Source: Neorhizobium sp. JUb45 (GTDB taxonomy: Bacteria > Pseudomonadota > Alphaproteobacteria > Rhizobiales > Rhizobiaceae). Taken from it: a DNA stretch of 64,000 bases. The notes under the pieces are model-generated. The model searched no databases. It was given only the letters and a program-made list of their open reading frames with translations, and was not told the DNA's origin. Location: contig NZ_SLYW01000005.1 in NCBI RefSeq assembly GCF_004343585.1, forward strand, positions 1 to 64,000. Direction: 5' to 3'. This document shows positions 31,598 through 41,082 of this stretch, piece after piece. Every line of letters begins with the position of its first letter. The first letter of the stretch is position 1. The translations under genes and the position numbers were made by a program.

Positions 31598-33016
31598 GTG
31601 ACGGTCATCCAGTTTGCGGAGCGTCAGCTTCCGCATCCCCTGCGTCGGCGGACCGCCCCGGTCCTGCTTCGGCTGCAATCAATGCTGACCGCAGAGAATG
31701 ACACCGCGCGCGCCCAGCGCATGGCCCTGATCGCCTTCGTCATTCGTGTCGTCAGCGCCGGCATTGCATTCGTCTCCCAGATCATCCAGGCGCGCCTTAT
31801 GGGCGAGTTCGAATACGGCATATTCGCTTTCGTCTGGGTGCTGGTCGTGGTGTTCGGCAATCTTTCCTGCCTCGGCATGCACACCGCCGTCATCCGCTTC
31901 CTGCCGGTGCATCGCTCGGAAAACGACCACAGCCTCGTGCGCGGCCTCAACTGGACGGTGCGCGTCTTCGCCATGGTCTCGGCAAGCATCCTTGCTGCCA
32001 TCGGCCTTGCCGTCCTGCATTTTGCCGGCGAAAAGATCACCGACTACTGGCTGGTGCCGCTGTTCCTCGGCCTCTTCACGCTGCCCATGATTGCGCTCGG
32101 CGACGTGCTGGACGGCACGGCACGCGCCAACGGATGGACGGTGACGGCACTGTCGCCAACCTACATCATCCGCCCTGTCCTCATCCTCGCCTTCATGCTG
32201 CTGGCCGTGTGGATCGGCGAACCGCGCACTGCCGTGACCGCTATGACGGCGGCGCTGGCGGCCACCTATGTGACGACAATGACGCAGTTCATCCGCGTAA
32301 CCTGGCGCCTGCGCAGGAGCTATGGCCGTGGCGCACTGCGCTTCAGCGTGCTGCCATGGATGAAGTTTTCGCTGCCGGTTTTTCTCGTCGATGGCATCGG
32401 CTTTCTGCTCACCAATTCGGACGTCGTCGTCGTCGGTCTCTATATGCCGCCGGATCAGGTCGGTGTGTATTACGCGGCCGCCAAGACTATCGCGCTGGTG
32501 CAGTTCGTCTATTTCTCCGTGAAGGCAGCCGCCGCTCCGCGCTTTTCCGCCATCATGGCGGCAGGGGATCATGATGCGCTTGCCGGTTTTGCCGGACAGG
32601 CAGCCCGCTGGACCTTCTGGCCGGCACTGGGTGTGGGGCTCGGCGTGCTGGCGCTTGGTGAATTCCTGCTGTCGCTGTTCGGTTCGGCCTTCACCTCCGG
32701 TTACATCCTGATGGTCATCCTGTTTGCCGGCATCCTGACAAAGGCATCGATCGGCCCGGGCGAAGTGCTTCTCAGCATGGCCGGCCGGCAAAAACTCTGC
32801 GTCGCGCTCTATTCCGTGACGCTTGCTGCCAACATCAGCCTGAACGTGATCCTGATACCGCATTTCGGCCTGATTGGTGCCGCATCGGCAACGGCGGGCG
32901 CGATGGTGGTGGAAACGATACTCCTGCATATCGCCGTACGCCGTGTTCTCGGCATCGTGCTGTTTGCATTCGCCGATCCGCGGCCCGCACATAAAATTGC
33001 GAAAGCGAAACCATGA
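31598..33016 (+). CDS. Polysaccharide flippase (MOP superfamily, Wzx-like)
   Basis: About 472 residues with 12 or more predicted membrane helices and the polysaccharide-synthase fold (RVVSAGIAFVSQIIQARLMGEFEYGIFAFVWVL at the first two helices, quoted in part: FVSQIIQARLMGEFEYG). Family members move lipid-linked oligosaccharides across the inner membrane. Start is uncertain: GTG 31598 keeps a basic N-terminal helix (FAERQLPHPLRRR) that I expect in rhizobial relatives; ATG 31682 is the conservative choice. Its stop overlaps the next gene by ATGA, forming a two-gene unit; exported glycan unknown. Confidence 0.85.
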   Translation: MTVIQFAERQLPHPLRRRTAPVLLRLQSMLTAENDTARAQRMALIAFVIRVVSAGIAFVSQIIQARLMGEFEYGIFAFVWVLVVVFGNLSCLGMHTAVIRFLPVHRSENDHSLVRGLNWTVRVFAMVSASILAAIGLAVLHFAGEKITDYWLVPLFLGLFTLPMIALGDVLDGTARANGWTVTALSPTYIIRPVLILAFMLLAVWIGEPRTAVTAMTAALAATYVTTMTQFIRVTWRLRRSYGRGALRFSVLPWMKFSLPVFLVDGIGFLLTNSDVVVVGLYMPPDQVGVYYAAAKTIALVQFVYFSVKAAAAPRFSAIMAAGDHDALAGFAGQAARWTFWPALGVGLGVLALGEFLLSLFGSAFTSGYILMVILFAGILTKASIGPGEVLLSMAGRQKLCVALYSVTLAANISLNVILIPHFGLIGAASATAGAMVVETILLHIAVRRVLGIVLFAFADPRPAHKIAKAKP

Positions 33017-34281
33017 CCTTGCCTCCGATCAGCAACGACGTTTACCAGCCTGCGCCGGACGCACGGGAACTCGCACGCATGGAGCGCCCCAATGCCGAGA
33101 TCACCGTCGATGTCGGCCGGTCCGGGCGCCATATGTCGATCTATCCGGCAGCCCTCGGCTACGATCTGCAGGAGGAACTGGACTTTCTCTCCAACCGCGT
33201 GATGGAGCCGAACATTTTTTTCTCCGGCCGCCTGCTGGCGCCGGCAATGCCGCGCGTGGAAGACCGCGATGTGCGTCTGGCCCTGATCCGCGACGATCGT
33301 GATGGCCGCAGCCGCATGCGTCTGCTGCTGCCCTACTCGGTGGAAAAGCCCGGTTTCTCGATGGGGCCGCCGATCATCCGTGTCTGGGCCAACCCGTTCG
33401 GCCCGCTGGGCACGCCTCTGGTGGATGCAGAAGACGCTGCCGAGACCATCGACAATCTCCTTGAGGCGCTCGGCTCCCGCCAGGCAAAGCTGCCTTCCGT
33501 TCTGGTCCTGCCGGATCTGCGCCTTGACGGCCGGTTTGCGCAATTGCTGCGCGCCGTGGCGATCAGCCGCGAATTGCCGGTCACCGTGACCGGCCAGTAT
33601 CAGCGCCCGATGCTGGAAAGCCTGCTCGATGGCGATGCCTATCTGAAAAAGGCGATGACATCCGCTCACCTGCGTGACATGCGCCGCCAATGGCGGCTGC
33701 TCGAAAAGGAAGGCAGCCTTTCCTACAATGTTGCGCGTCAGCCATCCGAAATCCGCAAGCGCACGGAAGAGTTTCTGGCGCTGGAAGCCAAGGGCTGGAA
33801 GGGTCGCAAGCGCAGCGCCCTGATCAGTGATCGCTACCGTGCTGCCTTTGCCCGCGAAGCGATCAGCAATCTTGCCGAAGCCGACGCCGTGCGTATCCAC
33901 ACGATCGATTTCGAAGGCCGTGCCATTGCAAGCCTCGTCGTCTTCGTCATGGCCGGCGAAGCTTACACCTGGAAGACGGCCTATGATGAGAATTACAGCC
34001 GCTTCTCACCGGGCAAGCTTTTGATGATGAAGCTGACCGACTGGCATCTCGATGACGCCAACATCATGCGCACCGACAGCTGCGCCGTGCCCGATCACCC
34101 GATCATGAGCCGTTTCTGGGAAGAACGCGAGAATATGGGTACGGTTCTGATCGGCCTGCGTTCAAACGTGGACCGCGACATGCGCCAGGCGGCGAGCCAG
34201 CTGCATTTCTATCGCAACACCCGCAACGTCGCCCGCATGCTGCGCCAGAAGATCATGGCCATGGCCGGCCGTCACGGTTGA
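33013..34281 (+). CDS. GNAT (BcsL/CelD-like, Acetyltransf_6) acetyltransferase
   Basis: 422 residues. The C-terminal part (about 190-390) has the tandem GNAT layout of the CelD/BcsL family (RTEEFLALEAKGWKGRKRSAL ... ASLVVFVMAGEAYTWKTAYDENYSRFSPGKLLMM, quoted here in pieces: LEAKGWKGRKRSAL, WKTAYDENYSRFSPG). Such enzymes are found beside exopolysaccharide and cellulose genes and probably acylate glycans or peptidoglycan intermediates. ATGA overlap with the flippase gene supports a shared role in surface polysaccharide export. Confidence 0.87.
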   Translation: MTLPPISNDVYQPAPDARELARMERPNAEITVDVGRSGRHMSIYPAALGYDLQEELDFLSNRVMEPNIFFSGRLLAPAMPRVEDRDVRLALIRDDRDGRSRMRLLLPYSVEKPGFSMGPPIIRVWANPFGPLGTPLVDAEDAAETIDNLLEALGSRQAKLPSVLVLPDLRLDGRFAQLLRAVAISRELPVTVTGQYQRPMLESLLDGDAYLKKAMTSAHLRDMRRQWRLLEKEGSLSYNVARQPSEIRKRTEEFLALEAKGWKGRKRSALISDRYRAAFAREAISNLAEADAVRIHTIDFEGRAIASLVVFVMAGEAYTWKTAYDENYSRFSPGKLLMMKLTDWHLDDANIMRTDSCAVPDHPIMSRFWEERENMGTVLIGLRSNVDRDMRQAASQLHFYRNTRNVARMLRQKIMAMAGRHG

Positions 34282-34334
34282 GAAAACCGACGATGCGGCG
34301 ACGTAAACCGTACATCCCCTCTATGCTGAACAGA

Positions 34335-34366
34335 AAAAAGCCCACGGCCGAAACCATGGGCTTTTT
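34335..34366. terminator. Bidirectional intrinsic terminator
   Basis: AAAAAGCCCA (34335-34344) pairs with TGGGCTTTTT (34357-34366); A-tract and T-tract on either side let it serve both the rightward acetyltransferase gene and the leftward glycine-rich gene. Confidence 0.9.
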
Positions 34367-34380
34367 CGGGAGGTAACTGT

Positions 34381-35181
34381 TTAGCGCTTTGCGGAAGCAT
34401 TCAGCAGCTTGCAAAGTGATACAAGCGAAGCGTCATAACCACCACCGCCGCCGAGAACACTCCGGCAGGTGATCAGCAGCTTCTTGCGCTCGGCTTCCGA
34501 CATGCGGTTATAGGCCTGAAGGGCAGCAGAAGGGCTCCTCACACCGGTATTGTTTCGACCGGGATTCGTGCCGGTTCCCGGACCTGTCACACCAGGCGTC
34601 ACGCCGCCCGGATTTGGGCCACCGGGAGTCGTTCCCGGGCGACCACCACCGATGCTAACGCCGACATTGGCGTTCGTACCACCAACCGATGCGTTGACAT
34701 TGGCGTTGACACCGCGGCCACCGCCGATGGCGGCACCGACACCCGCATTGATGCCGCCACTGCCGCCGATCGAGGCGGTCGTGCTGGCATCGATACCGTC
34801 GCGACCGAGGGCCGCACCAACGCCGGCACTCAGACCACTTGATCCGCCGACATTTGCACCGACACCGGCATTGACACCATTGCTGGTTCCGACGCCGACA
34901 CCGGCATTAACGCCGCTGGCACCGCCGGCAGAGACGCCGACACCAAGACCACCGCCGCCAAGGCCTACGCCGGCATTGACGCCGCCGATCGATGCACCGA
35001 CACCGAGACCGCCATTGCTGCTGCCAACACTCACACCACCAAGGCCGCCCAGTCCAAGCCCGCCACCGCCATTACCGCTGCCGCCACCGCCGAGACCACC
35101 AAGAGACTGTGCGAAGGCGCCAGAGGCAACCGGAAACACGAGGCATACAGAAAGAACCAGAAGTTTACTCGACTTGCGCAT
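34381..35181 (-). CDS. Secreted glycine-rich repeat protein
   Basis: 266 residues. Signal peptide 1-24 (ends GAFA-QS). Residues 25-200 are a low-complexity Gly/Ala/Val/Asn/Ser region with irregular repeats around GVNAGVGxxxGG, likely a beta-rich extended fold. Residues about 215-266 form a compact C-terminal segment (SAALQAYNRMSEAERKKLLITCRSVL ... LVSLCKLLNASAKR, split here) with two cysteines. No named family recognised. Ends at a bidirectional terminator; monocistronic. Confidence 0.8.
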   Translation of the reverse strand: MRKSSKLLVLSVCLVFPVASGAFAQSLGGLGGGGSGNGGGGLGLGGLGGVSVGSSNGGLGVGASIGGVNAGVGLGGGGLGVGVSAGGASGVNAGVGVGTSNGVNAGVGANVGGSSGLSAGVGAALGRDGIDASTTASIGGSGGINAGVGAAIGGGRGVNANVNASVGGTNANVGVSIGGGRPGTTPGGPNPGGVTPGVTGPGTGTNPGRNNTGVRSPSAALQAYNRMSEAERKKLLITCRSVLGGGGGYDASLVSLCKLLNASAKR

Positions 35182-35475
35182 GTCATTCTCCTCTCAATAC
35201 CCTCAGCTTCTGCGAGGTTGTGAGGGTAATAGAGCATGTTTTTGACTTGCTGTTTTAGCTTTACATAATTCAACCAAAGCAAGAATTAATTGTTGCAACG
35301 CACCTAATCAATCTGTTTCAGATTGGCACAAAAATCGCTGTTTTCGATAGTTTCCATGCCGCTTTCGATCTTCGGTGGCACACCAACAGATGCGCCGCCA
35401 CCTGCGATGGCAACAACCAGATAACGCTATCGAGAAGGATGACGTCGGAAAAGGCACCACGCTCGGCACAAGGCT
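35182..35475. other. Intergenic region, no gene seen
   Basis: About 290 bases between the start of the glycine-rich gene and the end of rhaK. The AT-rich part (35220-35300) probably holds the promoter of the glycine-rich gene. No terminator for rhaK was clear. Confidence 0.4.
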
Positions 35476-36879
35476 TCAGGCGGCAGCCACCATGCCGAGG
35501 CCCCCCAGCCACAGGGTCTTGTAGGACAGGGCCGACGGTATCGACCACGGTTCAACGCGCCGGCAGGAAAGAGACGCCAGTCGTGCACCCGTCAGCAGAC
35601 TTGCGCCGGCACTGGTTCCGGTTGATCCGGAAACCGCCAGAACATCCCGCCCGGTCAATGCCGCCAGCAGCTGCAGATAAACCGCGTTATCGGCAAAAGG
35701 TCCTTCGACAATCGTGTCTCCACCCGCACCGAGCAAACCAAGGCAGGCATCCGTCATCAATGCGGCATAGATTGTTGCAAGCGCATGGGCCTCTGCCGCA
35801 GTTTGAGGAGCCTCCCCCACCCATTCATGCTGCCGGTCTGGAAAAGGCCCCGAGCCATGCATGAGACCGGGTAACAGCATCCGGCCCGCAGAGAGCATGT
35901 TCGCGACAGATACGCCAACCTCCTCGGAACCCGGTTGCGGCCAGTCCGACGTCAGCATTTCGAATTCACGCCCGCCCATGAACCGGGAAGACGGAACTGC
36001 GCGGCCATGCGCATCGACATTGGCAAGCGTATCGCGCGCGGGATCCAGCCCGGCGAGGTTTCCGCCGACAGCAAAGCTCACCACCCAGGTTCCGGTCGAA
36101 ACGACGGAGAACGGACTCTGCCGACCCACCAGATGCGGAAGCAGTGATGCATTGGAGTCGTGAATACCGCAGAAAACGGGGACCGGCCTGGCCAGACCCA
36201 TTCGCTCGGCAATCCGAGGCACGACATGTCCCAGCATATCGAATGCAGAGCGAACCGGCGCCATCAGTTGCCGCAGGCCAAGTGCATCGACAAGCGTGGA
36301 ATATTCGCCCCTGCCCGGTCGCCACAGATCCGTGTGGCAGCCAAGCGACGTGGCTTCGTTGGCGGCAATGCCCGTCAACCGAAAGGCCCAGTATTGCGGA
36401 TAGGTCAGGATGGTGGCAACGCGCGAAAACTCAGCGGCAAAACATTCCTTCTGGTAATGCAGCTGCGCACCGAGATTGAGCCCATTGGCAAGCGGTGGCG
36501 AGGCGGTTTCCGCAAAAGCCGGACGAAGCGCCGAATAAGCATGCCGAACATGCTGCGGATAGGCATGCTCGTAATCCAGCACCGGCAGAGCCAAATGCCC
36601 CTCGGTGTCGAGCAACGCCGCACATGCACCGTGCGTGGTGATGGAAATCGCATCATAACCCGGTTCGATCGCAAAACGCGCAAGCGCATCGAGCGCGAAC
36701 GACCAGATACCTTCCACATCGTAATGTGGGTATGGCGGCCCGGTGAGGACGCGGTTGGGCATCTTTAGAGTCGCAACTTCGCCACCCGAGGCGACATCGA
36801 CCACCACGACCTTGGCATTGGTCTTGCCGATATCCAGCACGGCGATGCGTCGAAAATCACTCCCCCCCAAATCACTCAT
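35476..36879 (-). CDS. rhaK: L-rhamnose/rhamnulose kinase RhaK (FGGY family)
   Basis: 467-residue FGGY carbohydrate kinase (N-terminal [18 protein letters not shown] phosphate-binding strand, C-terminal [19 protein letters not shown] and GSTGTSAGA). In R. leguminosarum the homologous RhaK is needed both for rhamnose growth and for activity of the RhaSTPQ transporter, as I recall from that literature. Last gene of the leftward rha operon; ATGA overlap with rhaU. Confidence 0.92.
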   Translation of the reverse strand: MSDLGGSDFRRIAVLDIGKTNAKVVVVDVASGGEVATLKMPNRVLTGPPYPHYDVEGIWSFALDALARFAIEPGYDAISITTHGACAALLDTEGHLALPVLDYEHAYPQHVRHAYSALRPAFAETASPPLANGLNLGAQLHYQKECFAAEFSRVATILTYPQYWAFRLTGIAANEATSLGCHTDLWRPGRGEYSTLVDALGLRQLMAPVRSAFDMLGHVVPRIAERMGLARPVPVFCGIHDSNASLLPHLVGRQSPFSVVSTGTWVVSFAVGGNLAGLDPARDTLANVDAHGRAVPSSRFMGGREFEMLTSDWPQPGSEEVGVSVANMLSAGRMLLPGLMHGSGPFPDRQHEWVGEAPQTAAEAHALATIYAALMTDACLGLLGAGGDTIVEGPFADNAVYLQLLAALTGRDVLAVSGSTGTSAGASLLTGARLASLSCRRVEPWSIPSALSYKTLWLGGLGMVAAA

Positions 36880-37196
36880 GGCAGATGAAACACCGTGACG
36901 AGATCACTCTGAACCGGCGAGTTGTCGGGATTGCTCTCCATGATATCGGCCATATGCGCCCACCAGCGTTTCATCACCGGATGTTCCGGCAGGCTTTCCA
37001 TTGTGTGATCGACCGGGCGGGAAAGCACGCCGAACAGGATGCCGGTTTCACGGTCGAGATGGATGGAATAATCGCGCACGCCGGCCTCGCGCAAAAGCGC
37101 CTCTAGTTCCGGCCAGATTTCGTCATGACGCTTGCGATATTCCGCTTCCATGCCCGGATGAAGCTTCATCTTGAATGCGTGTTTTTCCAAAATCAT
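36876..37196 (-). CDS. rhaU: L-rhamnose mutarotase RhaU
   Basis: 106 residues. Interconverts alpha and beta anomers of L-rhamnose. The family landmarks are present: [35 protein letters not shown] and the Trp pair in [20 protein letters not shown]. Coupled to rhaQ and rhaK by four-base overlaps at both ends. Confidence 0.95.
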   Translation of the reverse strand: MILEKHAFKMKLHPGMEAEYRKRHDEIWPELEALLREAGVRDYSIHLDRETGILFGVLSRPVDHTMESLPEHPVMKRWWAHMADIMESNPDNSPVQSDLVTVFHLP

Positions 37197-38203
37197 CTGG
37201 TTCTCATATGCTTGATGCGTCGGGCCACGATGGGCAGCGCGATCGTGATGATCAAAAGAAGGCCGACAAAGATCGACATGACGATGCCGGGCACATTCAA
37301 AAGGCCAAGGCCGAAAGTCACGAGGCCCATGACGAAGGCGGCGATGACGACCCCGGCAATCGTGCCGGCCCCTCCGAGAATGGAGATGCCGCCAAGAACC
37401 ACCATGGTGACGATCTCGAGCTCCCAGCCTTGCGCGATCGACGGGCGCGTGGAGCCGAGCCGCGAGGTGAGGCAGACGGCTGCAATGCCGGACATCAGGC
37501 CGGTCAGCAGGAAAAGCTTGAACTTGATGCGCTCCACCGGAATGCCGGAAAAGCGCGCCGCAAATTCATTATTGCCGATAACAAAGATTTGCCGACCGAA
37601 ATTGGTCGCATGCAGAACCACGCCGAAGATGATGGCAAGCACGATGAACAGCACGAATTCGAACGAAAACACCCAGACGACATAACCCTGTCCGAAGAAG
37701 GCGAAGTCTGCCGGATACTTGCCATAGGCCTGATCGCCCAGCACGATATACGAAATACCGCGAAACAGGCTCATCGTGCCGATGGTGACGACGATGGATG
37801 GCAGTTTCAGCACCGAAACCAGCGTGCCGTTGATGGCACCGCAGGCAAGCCCGACACCAATGCCGATGGCGACCAATCCCGGCGTGCCGATGCCCATCTG
37901 CGCCGCCGCCCCCATGGCGGTGGATGCAAGCGCGATCATGGCAGCGACGGAAAGATCGATTTCACCGGCAATGACCAGCATGGCCATGGCAAAGGCGATC
38001 ATCGCCTTTTCGGTGAAGTTGAATGTAGCGTCCGACAGATTCCAGGCATTGAGGAAATAAGGCGAGGCAAACGAGTTGGCGATGAAGATCACCACCGCCA
38101 CGCCGAACAACAACACTTCCCAACTGCCGAGCAGGCGGCTGAACGGCGTGCCAAGGCGATCGGGAATGGCCAGGCGCGTTCTGGTTTCGGTGACGTCGCT
38201 CAT
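37193..38203 (-). CDS. rhaQ: Rhamnose ABC transporter permease RhaQ
   Basis: 336 residues, RbsC-like permease with about ten membrane helices; the conserved segment [20 protein letters not shown] and the EAA-like [20 protein letters not shown] are visible. One of two permeases of the CUT2-type rhamnose importer. ATGA overlaps with rhaP upstream and rhaU downstream. Confidence 0.93.
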   Translation of the reverse strand: MSDVTETRTRLAIPDRLGTPFSRLLGSWEVLLFGVAVVIFIANSFASPYFLNAWNLSDATFNFTEKAMIAFAMAMLVIAGEIDLSVAAMIALASTAMGAAAQMGIGTPGLVAIGIGVGLACGAINGTLVSVLKLPSIVVTIGTMSLFRGISYIVLGDQAYGKYPADFAFFGQGYVVWVFSFEFVLFIVLAIIFGVVLHATNFGRQIFVIGNNEFAARFSGIPVERIKFKLFLLTGLMSGIAAVCLTSRLGSTRPSIAQGWELEIVTMVVLGGISILGGAGTIAGVVIAAFVMGLVTFGLGLLNVPGIVMSIFVGLLLIITIALPIVARRIKHMRTR

Positions 38204-39189
38204 GCGGAAACCTCCTTGGCGCCACGATCGCGCAGGATGATGCGCCCGGCCCGGCGTTCCGCGCGGGCGTTGAAGACGACGGCGAGCACGATGACGATGC
38301 CGGAAATCGCCATCTGCGCAAACGGCGATATACCGATGACGGGAAGCGCATTCTTGATGACACCGAGGAACAGCGCGCCGAGCACGGCACCGGCCACCGA
38401 GCCAATACCGCCGGCAATGGAAATGCCGCCAATGACGCTGGCAGCCACCGTATCGAGCTCGAAACCGGCCGCGACATCGACATAGGCGACGGCATAACGC
38501 GACACCCAGAGATAACCGGCAAGGCCCGACAACGCGCCGGACAACACAAAGGCGAAAAACCGCGTTTTGCCGATATCGATACCGGCATAAACGGCCGCCG
38601 TCGGGTTACCACCGGAAGCGTAAGCCGAACGGCCGAACGCCGTGCGGGTCAGCAGCCCCCACATCAAAAGCACGATGACGATGGCGATCCATGACAGGAG
38701 CGGCATGCCGAGCACGGAGACACGTGGAAAATTGAGGAAACCCGGGGTCATCTGGTGCGAATTGACCCAGGCGCCGCCGGAGAGGACGAAGGCCATGCCG
38801 CGATAAATGGTGAGCGTGCCAAGCGTCACGACGATCGGCGGGATCTGCAAGGCCCAGACGAGATAACCGTTGATGGCGCCGAGCGCCGCACCGATGCCGA
38901 TCGCAAGCACGACCAGCAGCGCCAGCGGCAGGCCGGGATAGGCGGCATCCAGCATCGCGACCGCCATGCCGGTAAAGGCAAGATTGGCGGCAACGGAAAG
39001 ATCGATCGATTTCGTCAGGATCACCGTCATCTGGCCAAGCGCCAGAATGATCAGGATCGAGGTGTCGTTGAATATATTGGCGAGGTTGGCGGGTGTGGCG
39101 AAACCGGGAGCCCGGGTGGCAAACCCCGCCACCATGATTGCGATGATGCCGACCAGAAGAAGTTCGCGATGTTTCAGAAGTCTTTTCAT
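38200..39189 (-). CDS. rhaP: Rhamnose ABC transporter permease RhaP
   Basis: 329 residues from ATG 39189 (MKRLLKHRELLLVGI), preceded by GAGGAAG and 10 bases after the rhaT stop. The frame is open to 39429 but that part overlaps rhaT and is not coding. RbsC-like permease with TKSIDLSVAANLAFTGMAVA and GGISIAGGIGSVAGAVLGAL motifs. Forms the membrane channel with RhaQ. Confidence 0.93.
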   Translation of the reverse strand: MKRLLKHRELLLVGIIAIMVAGFATRAPGFATPANLANIFNDTSILIILALGQMTVILTKSIDLSVAANLAFTGMAVAMLDAAYPGLPLALLVVLAIGIGAALGAINGYLVWALQIPPIVVTLGTLTIYRGMAFVLSGGAWVNSHQMTPGFLNFPRVSVLGMPLLSWIAIVIVLLMWGLLTRTAFGRSAYASGGNPTAAVYAGIDIGKTRFFAFVLSGALSGLAGYLWVSRYAVAYVDVAAGFELDTVAASVIGGISIAGGIGSVAGAVLGALFLGVIKNALPVIGISPFAQMAISGIVIVLAVVFNARAERRAGRIILRDRGAKEVSA

Positions 39190-39199
39190 TGGCGCTTCC

Positions 39200-40759
39200 T
39201 CACGCATTGCCGGTGGCAGCGCGCACCAAAGTCTCGGCGCTGAGCTGTGAACGATCAAAAATGCCCGCAGACAGGCCTTCGCGCATGACCAGAACCCGGT
39301 CGGACATGCCGAGAATTTCCGGCAGTTCCGACGAGACCATGATGATCGACAGGCCTTCCGAAGCAAGTTCGCTGATAAAACCGTGGACGGCCGCCTTGGA
39401 GCCGATATCGATGCCCTTGGTGGGTTCATCGAGAATGATAACCTTGGGCAGCGTCGCCAGCCATTTGCCGATCACCACCTTCTGCTGGTTGCCGCCCGAC
39501 AGCGTGCCAACCGGCACGGAAAGGGCGGCGGCGCGCAGATCCAGCCGTTCGGCATATTTGCGGGCCAAGGCCAGTTCGTTGGCGGCTTTCAGAAAACCGG
39601 AACGGGAGGTACGGGCAAGCGACGGCAGCGACATGTTCTGGAAGATCGGCATGGGCAGCGCCAAACCATGACGACCACGCTCTTCCGGCACATAGACGAT
39701 GCCGGCGGCAATCGCATCGCGTGGTGAGCGGATGGTCAGTTCCTGATCTTCGAGCACCAGCCGGCCGGAAGATGGGCGTGATACGCCGAACAACGCCTGA
39801 CAAAGCTCCGAACGGCCTGCGCCGATCAGGCCGTAAACGCCGAGAATTTCACCGCGCTTCAGCGCGAAAGAGATGTCGCGATATTCGGTCGGGTGGCAGT
39901 AGTTTTCAACCGCCAGCACCGTCTGGCCGATCGACACCTCGACCTTGGGAAAGATGTTGGACACATCGCGCCCGACCATCATGCGCACGATCGTATCCTG
40001 TGGCGTCTCGGCCAGACGCCCGCTGCCAACGGCGCGGCCATCGCGAAACACCACGAAATTTTCGGCGATCTCATAAACCTCGTCGAACTTGTGGCTGATG
40101 AACAGGATCGCCTTGCCCTGTTTCTTCAATCCTTCGACGATACGAAAGAGATCATCGATTTCCTTGCGGGAAAGCGCTGCCGTCGGCTCGTCCATGATGA
40201 CGATGCGCGCTTCGACCGACAGCGCGCGGGCAATGGCGACCAGATGCCGCTGCGCAATCGACAGGTCTTTCAGGCGGATGGTGGGATCAATCTCGCTTTC
40301 CAGCGCCCGCAGCAATTCACTGGCGCGGGCGCTCATAACCTTCCAGTCGATCAGCCCGAAACGGGTGCGCGGCGCATGGCCGAGAAAGATGTTTTCGGAA
40401 ACCGTCAGCTCGTCGAACAGCACGGTTTCCTGATGAATGGCAGTGACACCCGCATCGATCGCATCCTGCGCACTGGCAAAGGTGACCGGCTGACCATCGA
40501 TAACAATCTCGCCTTCGCTGGGGCGATAGATACCGGTGAGGATTTTCACGAGTGTCGACTTGCCGGCGCCGTTTTCACCGATCAGTGCCGTCACCTCACC
40601 GGGATAAAGTGCAATGCTGACACCATCGAGTGCTTTGACACCCGGAAAGATCTGGGAAATGCCGCGCATTTCGAGGATGGGTGCGCCACGGGCGGGCAGC
40701 GCCTCAACTTCATTGATCTGGTCGGGCATTTCATCGGGCATGGGTGCGGCTACATTCAT
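39200..40759 (-). CDS. rhaT: Rhamnose ABC transporter ATP-binding protein RhaT
   Basis: 519 residues from ATG 40759; tandem ATPase of the sugar CUT2 type. First cassette: Walker A GENGAGKST, signature-like LSIAQRHLVAIARAL. Second cassette: degenerate Walker A region (GLIGAGRSELCQALFG), LSGGNQQKVVIGKWL signature. Powers rhamnose import with RhaS, RhaP and RhaQ. Note: not the E. coli proton-rhamnose symporter also called RhaT. The leader holds a repeat mosaic. Confidence 0.94.
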   Translation of the reverse strand: MNVAAPMPDEMPDQINEVEALPARGAPILEMRGISQIFPGVKALDGVSIALYPGEVTALIGENGAGKSTLVKILTGIYRPSEGEIVIDGQPVTFASAQDAIDAGVTAIHQETVLFDELTVSENIFLGHAPRTRFGLIDWKVMSARASELLRALESEIDPTIRLKDLSIAQRHLVAIARALSVEARIVIMDEPTAALSRKEIDDLFRIVEGLKKQGKAILFISHKFDEVYEIAENFVVFRDGRAVGSGRLAETPQDTIVRMMVGRDVSNIFPKVEVSIGQTVLAVENYCHPTEYRDISFALKRGEILGVYGLIGAGRSELCQALFGVSRPSSGRLVLEDQELTIRSPRDAIAAGIVYVPEERGRHGLALPMPIFQNMSLPSLARTSRSGFLKAANELALARKYAERLDLRAAALSVPVGTLSGGNQQKVVIGKWLATLPKVIILDEPTKGIDIGSKAAVHGFISELASEGLSIIMVSSELPEILGMSDRVLVMREGLSAGIFDRSQLSAETLVRAATGNA

Positions 40760-40802
40760 TTTGTTCACCTGAAGATCCCCCCGCAGGGTGAGCTTTCGAT
40801 TT

Positions 40803-41057
40803 TGGCAAAAGGCCCCTCCCCACAAGGGGGAAGGTTATCGCATACGGAAGAAAGTCCCCCTCTGGCCTGCCGGCCATCTCCCCCACAAGGGGGGAGAAAA
40901 CCAGCCGCAAACGCCTACCTCGATTGAGTTTCAGCGGATCGGCTTGGTTAAGCCCCTCCCCTTGTGGGGAGGGGTTTGGGGCGGGGTCTTTTCCAGTTGC
41001 GATACCCCTGCCCTTGTGGTGGGGTCCGCCGGACGCCGGCAGGCCTGAGGGGGACTT
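40803..41057. repeat. Palindromic repeat mosaic between rhaS and rhaT
   Basis: Several GC-rich palindromes. The clearest is CCCCTCCCC (40953-40961), TTGT, GGGGAGGGG (40966-40974), a perfect 9-bp stem. A block beginning AGTCCCCCTCTGGCCTGC at 40853 recurs as an inverted, degenerate copy ending near 41057 (GGCAGGCCTGAGGGGGACT). These rhizobial intergenic elements here lie inside an operon, between the binding-protein gene and the ATPase gene. Confidence 0.8.
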
Positions 41058-41082
41058 TGCAATCGGACGACGTTCCGTCAGA

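Noticed and set aside
34550..35245. Proline-rich 231-codon frame on the plus strand
   Set aside because: It is the complement of glycine codons in the secreted repeat protein on the other strand.
40803..41057. CRISPR-like array between rhaS and rhaT
   Set aside because: Repeats are inverted and irregular, without equal spacers; they are palindromic intergenic elements.
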